Below are positions 34,123 through 43,054 of a stretch of 64,000 bases of DNA, piece by piece. The notes below the pieces were generated by a model. That model was not told the DNA's origin. It saw only the letters and a list, made by a program, of their open reading frames with translations, and did not search any database. The stretch spans positions 41,458-105,457 of the forward strand of contig JANRKU010000157.1 of the NCBI GenBank assembly GCA_033763335.1. Reading direction: 5' to 3'. The DNA comes from GCA-2794515 sp033763335. Its GTDB lineage: Bacteria > Chloroflexota > Anaerolineae > Aggregatilineales > Phototrophicaceae. How positions within the stretch are numbered: position 1 is the stretch's first letter; the number at the start of each line of letters is the position of its first letter. Made by a program: the position numbers and the translations under genes.

Positions 34123-34392
34123 CTAAAACAGTAAAGTATCAAATCCACTGTCGAGTGTTTCTAGTTGATGGCGCAATTGAATAGACCACTCTAGCGTGTC
34201 GCCTTCCATATCTGCCCATGCCCCAATTGCGGGATTATTGGCGACAATCCATGCCCCACTTTTGGGTGTGGATGCGAACACCGCCTCTAATTCGGCTTCA
34301 TTCCATCCCTCATCGGTTGTCCCTAATTTGGTGATTTTTATCGTATCATCATTTATTGACAAATATGTATTTTTATGAACATTTAGACACAT
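34123..34392 (-). CDS. hypothetical protein upstream of the TIR-HEAT gene (89 aa)
   Basis: Unknown acidic protein with a Trp-rich middle (GAWIVANNPAIGAWADMEGD). Its stop is 22 bases before the TIR-HEAT start, so the two probably form an operon; a regulatory or antidote role is possible but speculative. The ATG at 34392 has only a distant GAGG. No signal peptide or membrane segment is seen. Confidence 0.55.
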   Translation of the reverse strand: MCLNVHKNTYLSINDDTIKITKLGTTDEGWNEAELEAVFASTPKSGAWIVANNPAIGAWADMEGDTLEWSIQLRHQLETLDSGFDTLLF

Positions 34393-34441
34393 AAGAACGG
34401 TAATTTATCCTCTAAAACCCATAAAAACCTTGTGAGACTTG

Positions 34442-34470
34442 TTGACAATATCTATATTTTAGCAGATAAT
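34442..34470 (+). promoter_or_regulatory. strong sigma70-type promoter, plus strand
   Basis: TTGACA, 17-base spacer, GATAAT: 11 of 12 consensus matches at ideal spacing. It points away from the TIR operon and leads into a 230-base leader, then the 27-codon ORF at 34701 and a terminator at 34783-34821. Confidence 0.55.
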
Positions 34471-34657
34471 AACATAAATACTCGTACCTACATAAATCAG
34501 CCTGATTTATCAGCTTCTGGTTAAAGACGAGCAAAAAGTAATTATAAAGTATTCCCAAATGTGAAAACAAATGGGATAGGGGCATCTGTAGTTATGCCCG
34601 TGTGGTTATATAAGAAGACAATAACTCAACTTATATGACGCGCATGAACAAATGGCG

Positions 34658-34673
34658 TGTACATAAATGTACA
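34658..34673. promoter_or_regulatory. TGTACAT-AA-ATGTACA palindrome, possible operator
   Basis: Two perfect seven-base arms with a two-base centre, 28 bases upstream of the small ORF and just before a TACTAT (34684-34689). It has the form of a dimeric repressor site. Confidence 0.4.
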
Positions 34674-34700
34674 TAAAATTTGATACTATAGAGGGTTTGA

Positions 34701-34784
34701 ATGAGCGAATCAATTTTTTCTATGGATAAATCATCGGCTAATGCAAGTAATGTTTCTTTGGTCATGGCAACCATCCATCAATAA
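34701..34784 (+). CDS. 27-codon small ORF
   Basis: Reads MSESIFSMDKSSANASNVSL and ends MATIHQ. A GAGGG lies six bases before the ATG, and the stop codon overlaps the A-run of an intrinsic terminator. The peptide is Ser-rich with no membrane segment. It may be a real small protein, a leader peptide, or the truncated 5' end of a lost gene. It is the only coding candidate in the 440-base gap 34393-34832. Confidence 0.4.
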   Translation: MSESIFSMDKSSANASNVSLVMATIHQ

Positions 34785-34821
34785 AAAAGTCGGATATGAG
34801 TATTATATCCGACTTTTTTTC
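34783..34821. terminator. bidirectional intrinsic terminator
   Basis: A-run, AGTCGGATAT, seven-base loop, ATATCCGACT, T-run: a perfect 10-bp stem with A and T tracts on both sides. It ends the small plus-strand unit and also the minus-strand transglutaminase gene, whose stop is 12 bases away. Confidence 0.9.
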
Positions 34822-34832
34822 ATCCTAGAATT

Positions 34833-37343
34833 TTATTCCTTATCCTTATCGCGTTTCCAGAAGCGGAATTTATTTAGCCATTTGCCAATAATATTGGCGC
34901 GGGCTTCTGCCCATGCTTGGTCTACCGCCTCATTTTGTGACAATTCTTTGGCGGGATTTTTGCGCTTTACCCCATACCGTTCTGCGGTATACAAGCGGGT
35001 GATGGCGCTCACAGGCTTATCGGCTTTGGGCAGAATTTTCACAACCCGTCTGCGCCGTTCTTCTGGTGTGTCTTGCGGATTGGCACGAATCCCAATCAGG
35101 CGCAAATAACGGTCTAGGCGGGCATAAGCGCGGACAATCGGGTTCATCGCGCCTAATCCGCGCCATTCCCACCACCACCAAATGAAGGTGAATAGCATCA
35201 ATAACACGAGGAGCGCCACAAATCCGCACAGTAATATACCCAATGCGGGTAAAAATGCCGCTAAGGGGTCGTCTTGGTCTGGCGGAGAATCGGGTGGTTG
35301 CGTGGGTGCAATCACAGGTGTGATGGTCGGCGTGGGTGACGGCGTTGGGGTAGGGGTATAGGTTGGTGTGGCGCTTGGCACATCTGGTGGCGGATTTTGA
35401 TTATTGGGGTCGGGCGTAGAGGATGCCTCTGGCGTAAAGGTCGAAATGGGTGTGGGTGTTTCTTGGAGTGTTGGCGTTGGCGATGGAGTTGGTGTGGGTG
35501 TGCTAATCGGCAAGCTCTCTTGTTGCGGATTGGGGAGCAATTCATCATCTTGGCGTTGGAGTGGGGCTTGGGCGGATGTGGGTTCAAATTCAATCCAGCC
35601 ATAATCGGGGAAATAGACCTCCACCCATGTGTGGGCATCGCGTTCTGTCACGACATAGGCATTTTGCGCCACATCAAAATTCCCTTGTGCAAAGCCCGCC
35701 GCCATCCGTGCAGGGATACCAATGCTCCGCAACATGACAATCATGGCAGAGGCATAATAATTGCAGTAGCCCTCTTTGTAATCGAATAATACCCAGTCCA
35801 CAGGGTCTTGATTGCTTGGTGGTGTGGGGATAGATTCGTTGTAGGTGATATTATCGCGCAGATATTGTTCGATTGCCTTCGCTTGGTCATAGGGGGTGGT
35901 TGCACCCGCCTCCACGACAATCGTTTGTGCCAATTGAATCGTGCGTTGCGTCACCGATGGCGATACATACAGATATAACCCGCGCACCCATTCGGGATAG
36001 GCTGTGCCTGCATTGCGGAGTTGCGTGGCGGTGGCGGTACTCATAAAACTGGTGGCGGTATAGGTGCTATCTGGACGCAAAACTTGTGTTGGGCGCATCA
36101 CAGAGACGCTCATTTCGCGCGATGGGTCGCCTTCTGGGGCGGTATAAAATAAATCGGTGCGCGTGGGTAAATCCACTGAATAGGGCTGTGGTGCAGTATA
36201 CACCAACCGACTGCCATTGAGTTTGATGATGAAGGTTTGGTTAATCGCCTCGCGTGCCGATGATGGCACAGAGAGTAATTCTGTCGGGGCGAGGTTATCG
36301 GTCAGGCGGGTATCGGCGGCGGGTGTCCATGTGCCACCTTCGTAAGTGTCAAATATCCGCGAGCGCCAATAATAACGCCGATTGGCGGGTGCTTGCACCA
36401 AAAATACCGTCCCATCGCCTAATCGGATGGCACCACCCAAATCGAGCGAATCACCACCATAATAATCTGCCGTAACGGGTCCTTGTGCTTCGATGGGAGA
36501 AAAAAGCCGATTCCAAAATTCGCTCAATTCTTTCAACACATCGGATTGTAAAAATTGTTGAAAATCATCGAGGCGTTCTTGCACATCATCAGATGGCACC
36601 AATGCCCCTGCGCCGACTGTCACCAGCGCCAACATTGCCCCTGCGACCAAAAATTGTCCGCGCAGGTGGCGGGGCGCACGCATCCCTTTGCTATACCATG
36701 CCCATTCTTGGTTATCCAAATACGAGCGTGCTATCAGGAGGAGCGAGATGAATACAAATCCAACCAGATAGATAGTTAAATCGGCATCGCCACTATAAAA
36801 AATTAAATTTGCGCCCAAAATAATGCCCACAGGCAAAATAACGCGCCATACATGGTCAATGCGGAAGGTGTGCCATGAGGCGTTGTATCCCAAAAACCAG
36901 AGTAGCACCGCCACTAGCACCGTGAACACGAGGTCATCCTGATTAATCCCCCCTGTTTGGACGGCAACCACCCACTCTACAAGGCGCGTGAATACCTGCA
37001 TGAGACCACTGCTCAAATCGGTGTTGAGGGATATGGCGCTGAGGAGCAATGCCATACACACGCCATAGGTGGCGCTCACGATGAGTCCGAGCAATTCACC
37101 AAATTGACTGCGCGAGAAGATGAGTCCAAAGAAGGTACTGAAGAAGGTCATGGGGATGATGACCGACATATTCAGGGGCCAACTGGCGCTAAAAAACGAC
37201 AGGGGGATGAGGAGGGTGAGGGCTGTGACCAACATCCAACCGATAAAATCACTCGGCATAAAAAATGTGCGTAGCCGTTTGAATTGGCGTTGGATGAAAT
37301 TGCGATTGACATTTGGTTGGCGTGCTATGTTTGATTGGGTCAT
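34833..37343 (-). CDS. TgpA-like membrane transglutaminase-fold protein
   Basis: 836 residues. About six membrane segments lie in residues 30-250 (DUF3488/TgpA N-terminus). An extracytoplasmic region follows, with the transglutaminase core: Cys in YKEGYCNYYASAMIVMLRSI, His in ERDAHTWVEVYF, Asp in PDYGWIEFEP. After a Thr/Pro-rich linker comes one more membrane segment and a short cytoplasmic domain of the DUF4129 kind. The catalytic triad is complete. It probably acts on cell-surface proteins. In related genomes it often sits next to MoxR and DUF58 genes; neither is seen here. Confidence 0.85.
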   Translation of the reverse strand: MTQSNIARQPNVNRNFIQRQFKRLRTFFMPSDFIGWMLVTALTLLIPLSFFSASWPLNMSVIIPMTFFSTFFGLIFSRSQFGELLGLIVSATYGVCMALLLSAISLNTDLSSGLMQVFTRLVEWVVAVQTGGINQDDLVFTVLVAVLLWFLGYNASWHTFRIDHVWRVILPVGIILGANLIFYSGDADLTIYLVGFVFISLLLIARSYLDNQEWAWYSKGMRAPRHLRGQFLVAGAMLALVTVGAGALVPSDDVQERLDDFQQFLQSDVLKELSEFWNRLFSPIEAQGPVTADYYGGDSLDLGGAIRLGDGTVFLVQAPANRRYYWRSRIFDTYEGGTWTPAADTRLTDNLAPTELLSVPSSAREAINQTFIIKLNGSRLVYTAPQPYSVDLPTRTDLFYTAPEGDPSREMSVSVMRPTQVLRPDSTYTATSFMSTATATQLRNAGTAYPEWVRGLYLYVSPSVTQRTIQLAQTIVVEAGATTPYDQAKAIEQYLRDNITYNESIPTPPSNQDPVDWVLFDYKEGYCNYYASAMIVMLRSIGIPARMAAGFAQGNFDVAQNAYVVTERDAHTWVEVYFPDYGWIEFEPTSAQAPLQRQDDELLPNPQQESLPISTPTPTPSPTPTLQETPTPISTFTPEASSTPDPNNQNPPPDVPSATPTYTPTPTPSPTPTITPVIAPTQPPDSPPDQDDPLAAFLPALGILLCGFVALLVLLMLFTFIWWWWEWRGLGAMNPIVRAYARLDRYLRLIGIRANPQDTPEERRRRVVKILPKADKPVSAITRLYTAERYGVKRKNPAKELSQNEAVDQAWAEARANIIGKWLNKFRFWKRDKDKE

Positions 37344-37548
37344 GGGCGTTTTTTTAGGGTATCCATAAAAACATCGTTTAATGGGTGGTGGATAAAAAGC
37401 CTTTTATCCATCAGTATAAGCGCAAAATAGGCAGGATTTATAATGGCGGATAACTCATTATAGGTATATCCGCCACAGACCTGCATCTATATCACAACAT
37501 TTTCATTCTAATGATGCAATTCTCGTTTGGCAACCAACGGCTACCCAA

Positions 37549-38940
37549 CTATACCCCCACTTCGTATAAATATTGAATTGCCGTTTGGATGCCACGATGG
37601 AACATGCTCAATGTGAAACTCTCGTTGGGTCCGTGTGCGCCATCGGTATTGAGTCCGTAGCCCATCAAGACGACGGGTGTCCCCAATTCACGGCGGAAAT
37701 CGGCAACGATGGGGATGCTCCCGCCTTCGCGCATGAAAACGGGTTTCGCGCCCCATGCCTTTTCATAGGCACGGATGGCGGCTTTCATATAGGGGTTATC
37801 CAATTCGACCAAGCCCGGATTCCCCAAGCCCGGTAGCATTTTCACCTCGACTGTGACAGTTGGTGGGGCAATTTTTGCCACATAATCACGGACTGCCTCA
37901 AAAATTTTCAGTGGGTCTTGATGTGCCACCAAGCGACAGGTGATTTTTGCCATTGCCTTCATCGGTAACACCGTTTTGATGCCATCACCCTGAAAACCGC
38001 CCCCAATGCCATTGAGTTCCAATGTGGGACGTGCGCCGATGCGCTCGCGGATGGTAAATTCTTTTTCGCCCCACACTTGTTTAACCCCGGTGATGCTCTT
38101 CCAATAATCTTCATTCGGATTGGTCTTTTTGAGTTCTTCGCGTTCTTCTGCGCCCAATGTGACCACATCATCATAAAATCCGGGGACGGTGATTGTGCCA
38201 TTTTCATCGTGTAATTTTGCCACAATTTCGGTGAGTGCCTGAATCGGATTATGCACCGCACCGCCATAACTGCCACTATGCAGGTCTTTATGCGGACCAA
38301 CTACATGAATTTCAAATCCGACCAACCCACGCAGGGCATAAATGATGCTCGGTTGCTCTTCTGTATCCATGCCCGTATCGGAAATAATACACACATCGGC
38401 TTTGAGCATGTCGCGGTGGTCTTGGATGAATTTTACCAAATTGGGCGACCCGATTTCTTCTTCGCCTTCAATCAATAATTTGACATTCACGGGCAATTTG
38501 CCTTCGGTTTTGAGGATAGATTCCACCGCTTTGATGTGGATGAACATTTGCCCCTTATCATCCGATGAGCCACGCGCCACAATTTTGCCATTGCGCTCGG
38601 TGGGTTCAAATGGCTCATTATCCCAACCATCTTCTTTGACGGCGGGTTGAACATCATAGTGACCATAAATGAGGACGGTTTGGGCATTTTCGCCTGCACC
38701 AAGCCATTCGCCATAGACCACAGGGTGCGATGGTTTTTGTGGGGTATACGTGCCTGTGGGCATAATGGCGACATTATTCAGCCCCGCACGGCGCATATTA
38801 TCGGCAATCCAATTGGCGGCTTCTTGCACAGCCCCTTGTCGCTCTGGGTCGGTGCTAATGCTGGGCATACGGAGTAAATCGAGTAATTGTTGGGTAAAAG
38901 ACGGTGCATTATCGTGTGCATATTCAAAAGGGGTCGGCAT
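37549..38940 (-). CDS. M20 family metallopeptidase (CNDP-like dipeptidase)
   Basis: 463 residues. Zinc ligands are in LIYGHYDVQP (His about 93) and ARGSSDDKGQ (Asp about 126), the catalytic Glu in LIEGEEEIGSP, followed by ISDTGM (Asp) and the C-terminal His in DGAHGPNESF. The lid domain starts after LRGLVGFEIHV. This is the CNDP/ArgE-like group that cleaves dipeptides in the cytosol. AGGAG precedes the ATG. The gap 37344-37548 upstream of the next gene on the left shows nothing I can name. Confidence 0.9.
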   Translation of the reverse strand: MPTPFEYAHDNAPSFTQQLLDLLRMPSISTDPERQGAVQEAANWIADNMRRAGLNNVAIMPTGTYTPQKPSHPVVYGEWLGAGENAQTVLIYGHYDVQPAVKEDGWDNEPFEPTERNGKIVARGSSDDKGQMFIHIKAVESILKTEGKLPVNVKLLIEGEEEIGSPNLVKFIQDHRDMLKADVCIISDTGMDTEEQPSIIYALRGLVGFEIHVVGPHKDLHSGSYGGAVHNPIQALTEIVAKLHDENGTITVPGFYDDVVTLGAEEREELKKTNPNEDYWKSITGVKQVWGEKEFTIRERIGARPTLELNGIGGGFQGDGIKTVLPMKAMAKITCRLVAHQDPLKIFEAVRDYVAKIAPPTVTVEVKMLPGLGNPGLVELDNPYMKAAIRAYEKAWGAKPVFMREGGSIPIVADFRRELGTPVVLMGYGLNTDGAHGPNESFTLSMFHRGIQTAIQYLYEVGV

Positions 38941-39113
38941 CGAAATTGTCTCCTAAAAAATTTTGTGATTTCTAATAAAACGCATATCACATAGTTTATA
39001 CAGATGTGCCAACCTGTGCTATAGTTAGTTCTAAATGGTTATAACCCTGTTTTTTATAGGGGCGTGATATGTCGTCATGCCCGCAGGCATATCTGATAGA
39101 GTAGGAGAGACCT

Positions 39114-39773
39114 GTGTTACTCTTTGCTAATAATTTTGAGCCTAGTTTTTTGCTAGGCGCGTTTTTGGGCGTGTTGATTGGCATGACCGTTCACGAATTT
39201 GCACATAACTATGTGGCACATCTAATGGGCGATCCGTATCCCCAACGAAGCGGACGACTCACATTGAATCCGATGGTACATATATATTGGCCCGGGTTCA
39301 TCATGTTTTTAATCATTGGCTTTGGTATTTTGGGGACAGCGCCGATTGCCGCCCAACGGATGCGGAATCCGCGTTGGGGTTATTTGGCGGCGGTTGCGGC
39401 GGGTCCATTCTCAAATTTGCTCTTAGCAATTGTCTTGGGGATAGTTTTTAGAATTCTTTTTGGCATGAATTCAAGCCAATTCCTCATTGAACTGCTCTAT
39501 TACATGATTGTGTTCAATGTGTTGCAGTTTGTGTTTAACCTGTTACCGATGTTCCCCCTTGATGGATGGCATATCACATTGGCATTATTGCCACCAGAAC
39601 AAGCCTATTGGTGGAAGCGCCAAGCCCAAAATTCACAATTCGTCTTTTTTGCGCTGATTCTCATCAGTTTTATTTTGCCACCGGGGTCGCCCCTTAATAT
39701 TTTGAGCCTTATCCTCACCCGTCCTCTTTATGCGATTGTTGGGGCAATCATCGGGCTTCCAGTAGGAATTTAG
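39114..39773 (+). CDS. M50 site-2-protease-like membrane metalloprotease
   Basis: 219 residues starting at a GTG (AGGAG eight bases upstream). The zinc motif VHEFAHNYVAHLMGDPYP (HExxH) lies in the first membrane segment. LLPMFPLDGWHI supplies the third ligand Asp (in place of NPxPxLDG). Five or so membrane segments and no PDZ domain put it in the small M50B group. It probably cleaves membrane-embedded substrates; the target is unknown. The HD-domain gene follows after 4 bases, so they are co-transcribed. Confidence 0.85.
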   Translation: MLLFANNFEPSFLLGAFLGVLIGMTVHEFAHNYVAHLMGDPYPQRSGRLTLNPMVHIYWPGFIMFLIIGFGILGTAPIAAQRMRNPRWGYLAAVAAGPFSNLLLAIVLGIVFRILFGMNSSQFLIELLYYMIVFNVLQFVFNLLPMFPLDGWHITLALLPPEQAYWWKRQAQNSQFVFFALILISFILPPGSPLNILSLILTRPLYAIVGAIIGLPVGI

Positions 39774-39777
39774 GCAA

Positions 39778-40284
39778 ATGGCAACAGCACAACGGCTACA
39801 ACAAGGTGTGAGGGCATTGGTTGCCTTCACACATCCTGTAGATTATGATCTCGCAGGGCAATATCTCAATGAAGCACAAATGACGCTATTTAAGCGGATG
39901 AAACGCAGTGAACAATTACATAGCCTCAATGTGTTGCGCTATTTGGGGGATGTGTCTCATGATGTGGCGGTGGCGGCATTATTACATGATTGCGGAAAAA
40001 TTTGTTACCCATTGGCAATCTGGCAAAAATCACTGGCGGTCATTATCCGCAAAATAGCTCCCAATCGGTATTGGTCATGGAGCAAGCAATCGGCAAAAAA
40101 TTGGTGGTATAAACCATTTGTGGTGGCAGAATGTCATCCACAATGGGGTGCAGATTTGGTCGCAGAGACAGGTGCATCAATACAAACAATCTGGCTCATT
40201 GCTCATCATGCCGATAAATCGTGTCCGTTGCACGCTTATGGCAATACTCTGCGCGATTTGCAACGGGCAGATGATGTGAATTGA
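39778..40284 (+). CDS. HD-domain hydrolase
   Basis: 168 residues. His in EQLHSLNVL, the HD pair in AALLHDCGK (about residues 65-67), later His in VVAECHPQWGADLV and IAHHADK. This ligand set is that of HD-superfamily phosphohydrolases. The substrate (nucleotide or second messenger) cannot be read. The stop of the M50 gene is four bases before its ATG. Confidence 0.78.
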   Translation: MATAQRLQQGVRALVAFTHPVDYDLAGQYLNEAQMTLFKRMKRSEQLHSLNVLRYLGDVSHDVAVAALLHDCGKICYPLAIWQKSLAVIIRKIAPNRYWSWSKQSAKNWWYKPFVVAECHPQWGADLVAETGASIQTIWLIAHHADKSCPLHAYGNTLRDLQRADDVN

Positions 40285-40340
40285 GCGCATATCCATAAGT
40301 ACATAACAAATTGCACGCAAAATGAATCATAAATAGGGCG

Positions 40341-40368
40341 GGGCATGATTTGGTCATGCCCATTTTAT
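40341..40368 (+). terminator. hairpin after the M50-HD operon
   Basis: GGGCATGA, loop TTTGG, TCATGCCC, then ATTTTATT. It stands between the HD gene and the next gene (40391) and probably ends the two-gene operon. Confidence 0.6.
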
Positions 40369-40390
40369 TATCACCTAAAGGAGAAATTTT

Positions 40391-41410
40391 ATGGCAGACG
40401 TGAATGTTGGGATTTTGGGGCTTGGGCGTGTTGGGGCATCGTTGGGATTGGCGCTCAAACGCTATACCGAAAAAGGCGGTGGACATACATTTATCGTGGC
40501 TGGATATGATAATATCCCTGATAATGTCAAAGTCGCCCAGAATATGAAGGCGGTGGATGAGGTTAAAAGTCGTCCAGAAGAAGTGACGCGCAACAAAGAT
40601 ATTATCTTCGTGACACTCGCCACCCATGAAGCAGAATTGGTCTATCCACTGATTGCCAATGATATACGGCAGGGAGTAGTGGTTTTCGATTTTTCCCCCA
40701 TCAAACAAAAAATGATGCAATTGGCAGAGCGTCTGCTGTCCCCAAAAGGGCATGTGATGAGCGTGGCGGCGATGGTGAACCCCAAATATCTCTTTCATGG
40801 CGTACTGGATACCGAACATGCCAGCGCCGATTATTTTGAACGGGGTGTATTGATGGTCATGCCTAGTGTGAAGGCAGATAAAGATGCCATTGCGCTCGCT
40901 ACCGATATTTCAAACATTTTGGGCAGTATTCCCCATTTTTATGATGTCAATGAATACGATGTCCTCAGCACAGCAGTCGAAGCCTTGCCTTCATTATTGG
41001 GCGCGGTGGCATTTTATAGCCTGTTTAAGACATCTGGCTGGACAGATATGGTGCGCGTCTCTAATACCGATTTTGCGATGCTCACCCATTCGCTCTATGA
41101 CCGCCATCCCGATGATTTGCGTGCTGTTTGGATGAATGGCTCTGTTGATTTGGCGCGTCATTTGGATGGGGTTATCCAAAATTTGACCCAAATACGGAGC
41201 GCATTGCTCAATAAAGACGAAAAGGCGATGACGGCTTTCTTGGATGAGACCAGCGCCGAATATGAATTATGGCTGAATCGGCGCATGAAGCCCGAATGGG
41301 AACTCGAAGAAAAACTCAAACCCGAAACACAGACCTTTAGAGGACTCATGCGGAGCATGTTGGGCGGGTTTGTGGTCGGTGGTGACAGAAAAGACGACAA
41401 GAAAAAATAG
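40391..41410 (+). CDS. NAD(P)-binding dehydrogenase-like protein (prephenate dehydrogenase/ProC-like fold)
   Basis: 339 residues. Rossmann start VGILGLGRVGASLGLALKR, then DIIFVTLATHEAELVYPLI and VVVFDFSPIKQKMMQLAE as in TyrA-type enzymes, and VMPSVKADKDAIALATDI. The second half is all-helical, as in TyrA or ProC dimerisation domains. No aromatic or proline pathway gene is near, so the substrate is open. The C-terminal tail is charged (GGDRKDDKKK). AAAGGAG precedes the ATG. Confidence 0.65.
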   Translation: MADVNVGILGLGRVGASLGLALKRYTEKGGGHTFIVAGYDNIPDNVKVAQNMKAVDEVKSRPEEVTRNKDIIFVTLATHEAELVYPLIANDIRQGVVVFDFSPIKQKMMQLAERLLSPKGHVMSVAAMVNPKYLFHGVLDTEHASADYFERGVLMVMPSVKADKDAIALATDISNILGSIPHFYDVNEYDVLSTAVEALPSLLGAVAFYSLFKTSGWTDMVRVSNTDFAMLTHSLYDRHPDDLRAVWMNGSVDLARHLDGVIQNLTQIRSALLNKDEKAMTAFLDETSAEYELWLNRRMKPEWELEEKLKPETQTFRGLMRSMLGGFVVGGDRKDDKKK

Positions 41411-41442
41411 ATTTTACAAATTGGTTACACCTAGACCACAAT

Positions 41443-41471
41443 TTGTTCACGCTTGCCATCTATCCTATAAC
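41443..41471 (+). promoter_or_regulatory. promoter of the two-PDZ gene
   Basis: TTGTTC, 17-base spacer, TATAAC, 44 bases before the ATG at 41515. Confidence 0.45.
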
Positions 41472-41514
41472 CAGACATCGCATAGATGAATGGTTATAGG
41501 AGACACAAAACACT

Positions 41515-42447
41515 ATGAAACAAAATCGTATTTCTATGATAGCAATTGGACTCGTCGCCGTATTAGTGGTGGTGGTCGCAGGTGTATCTGCCCAAGAATC
41601 TACCCCAGAACCCACTCCAGAAGTTACGATTACAGCCGATACACCCTTTTTAGGTGTGGCATTTGATAACACCGCCGAACAAATCGTCATCCAAGTGATG
41701 CGCCGTAGCCCCGCCGCCCAAGCAGGCTTACAAGATGGTGATATTATTACCGCCATCAATGGCGAAGCAGTGACCCCTGCCACCATCGCCGAAGTTATTG
41801 CGACATTTGCCCCCAACGATGTGATTACGGTCACGGTTGACCGCGCTGGCGAAAGCATGGATGTTGAGGTAACACTCGGCGCACGCTCAACTGCTATGGT
41901 TGAAATTCGTGGTGGACAAATGATGCCCCCAATGGGCGAGTTATTTGAAATGATGCCCTTTGGTCAAGGTGGCGGTATGGGTGGTATGATGATGTCCAAT
42001 CAAGGACGGCTTGGTTTGACATTCTTGAATCTTGATGCAACACTCGCAGAAGAAAAATCTTTGTCTGTGACAGAAGGTGCATTGGTCACGTCTGTAGACC
42101 CAGAATCACCCGCAGAAGTCGCTGGGTTGTTGGCAGATGATGTCATCACCGCCGTGAATGGCGAATCTGTAGATGCAGAACGCACCCTCGCAGACCGTAT
42201 GATTGCTTATGAAGCAGGCGATGTGGTCACATTCACCGTCTTACGTGGCGAAGAAACACTCGAAATTGAAGCCACATTGGGTCAACATGAACAACGCTTG
42301 TTTGGTGATATGCGCGGTATGATGCCCAATATTCAAATCATGCCACCCATGCACGGACAAGGGCAAATGCCACATGGTAATATGATGCCCCCTGTCCCAG
42401 CAACGACTCCAGAAACCCCTCCTGCAGAAGCGACCCCTAACGCTTAG
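41515..42447 (+). CDS. secreted or membrane-anchored protein with two PDZ domains
   Basis: 310 residues. Signal sequence or anchor: SMIAIGLVAVLVVVVAGVSAQ. PDZ1 (about 42-125) carries FLGVAFDN and SPAAQAGLQDGDIITAINGE. PDZ2 (about 162-260) carries LGLTFLNL and SPAEVAGLLADDVITAVNGE. This is the arrangement of an HtrA C-terminus without a protease domain. A Met/Gly-rich linker (MMPPMGELFEMMPFGQGGGM) and a Met/His-rich tail (PPMHGQGQMPHGNMMPP) are unusual and might bind metal. AGGAG lies before the ATG. Confidence 0.82.
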   Translation: MKQNRISMIAIGLVAVLVVVVAGVSAQESTPEPTPEVTITADTPFLGVAFDNTAEQIVIQVMRRSPAAQAGLQDGDIITAINGEAVTPATIAEVIATFAPNDVITVTVDRAGESMDVEVTLGARSTAMVEIRGGQMMPPMGELFEMMPFGQGGGMGGMMMSNQGRLGLTFLNLDATLAEEKSLSVTEGALVTSVDPESPAEVAGLLADDVITAVNGESVDAERTLADRMIAYEAGDVVTFTVLRGEETLEIEATLGQHEQRLFGDMRGMMPNIQIMPPMHGQGQMPHGNMMPPVPATTPETPPAEATPNA

Positions 42448-42478
42448 TCAGATATAGATAGATTCCCCCTTTCTCCTT

Positions 42479-42503
42479 GGTGACGGATGCCCCATCCGTC
42501 ACC
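42479..42503. repeat. GGTGACGGATG / CATCCGTCACC palindrome
   Basis: An 11-bp perfect stem with a three-base loop, 32 bases after the PDZ gene. It could act as a rho-independent-like hairpin without T-run, or be another dispersed palindrome. It abuts the tandem repeat at 42503. Confidence 0.7.
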
Positions 42504-42535
42504 GCTATAATTTCGCTATAATCTCGTTATAATGT
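42503..42535 (+). repeat. three tandem 11-bp units CGCTATAATNN
   Basis: CGCTATAATTT, CGCTATAATCT, CGTTATAATGT. Each contains TATAAT, and the 11-bp period keeps them near one face of the helix. They lie 75-108 bases upstream of the TPR gene at 42611. They may be stacked promoter -10 elements or binding sites for a regulator. Confidence 0.75.
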
Positions 42536-42610
42536 TGTTTATACTCCCCTATTTTGGTTTATTTCCTGTTACAATGAGACTATAAAGACCAATTTTATAG
42601 GGTAAATTAG

Positions 42611-43048
42611 ATGATGACTACCGAAAAGCTCGACCCCCTTACTTATGCCGTCCGCCTGTATAAACAAGGCGATTCCCACGAAGCCGAAGCACTTGTCAAA
42701 AAATATGTCATGTCACATCCCGATGACACCCGTGCATGGCTGATGTTGGCAAAAATGAGCGATGATAATGTGGTCAAACGCCGTAGCCTAGAACGGGTGC
42801 TGGCAAAAGACCCCTATCATAAACAAGCGCGGGATATGCTGAATGTGTTATTGGATATTATGCCTGCTGTCACTGAATTTGGCACAGAGAGTCGTATGGG
42901 CAATATTGCCAATCAAAAACGTGCCACCATGCAGGTGGAATCACAAGAAAAAGGACAATCTCGCTTAGTCACTATACTTGTTTGGGGATTGATGATTTTT
43001 ACGACGATAACGCTGATTGTGGTGGCGATTGGCATTATGCAGGGGTAG
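42611..43048 (+). CDS. TPR-like protein with C-terminal membrane anchor
   Basis: 145 residues. The N-terminal helical part has a TPR-like pattern (AVRLYKQGDSHEAEALVKKY, DDTRAWLMLAKMS). The C-terminus is one membrane segment (ILVWGLMIFTTITLIVVAIGI). It is predicted to be tail-anchored with the repeat domain in the cytoplasm. Role unknown; TPRs mediate protein contacts. AGGGTAAATTAG precedes the ATG. It ends next to the sigma factor terminator and is convergent with that gene. Confidence 0.7.
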   Translation: MMTTEKLDPLTYAVRLYKQGDSHEAEALVKKYVMSHPDDTRAWLMLAKMSDDNVVKRRSLERVLAKDPYHKQARDMLNVLLDIMPAVTEFGTESRMGNIANQKRATMQVESQEKGQSRLVTILVWGLMIFTTITLIVVAIGIMQG

Positions 43049-43054
43049 AGCGGT

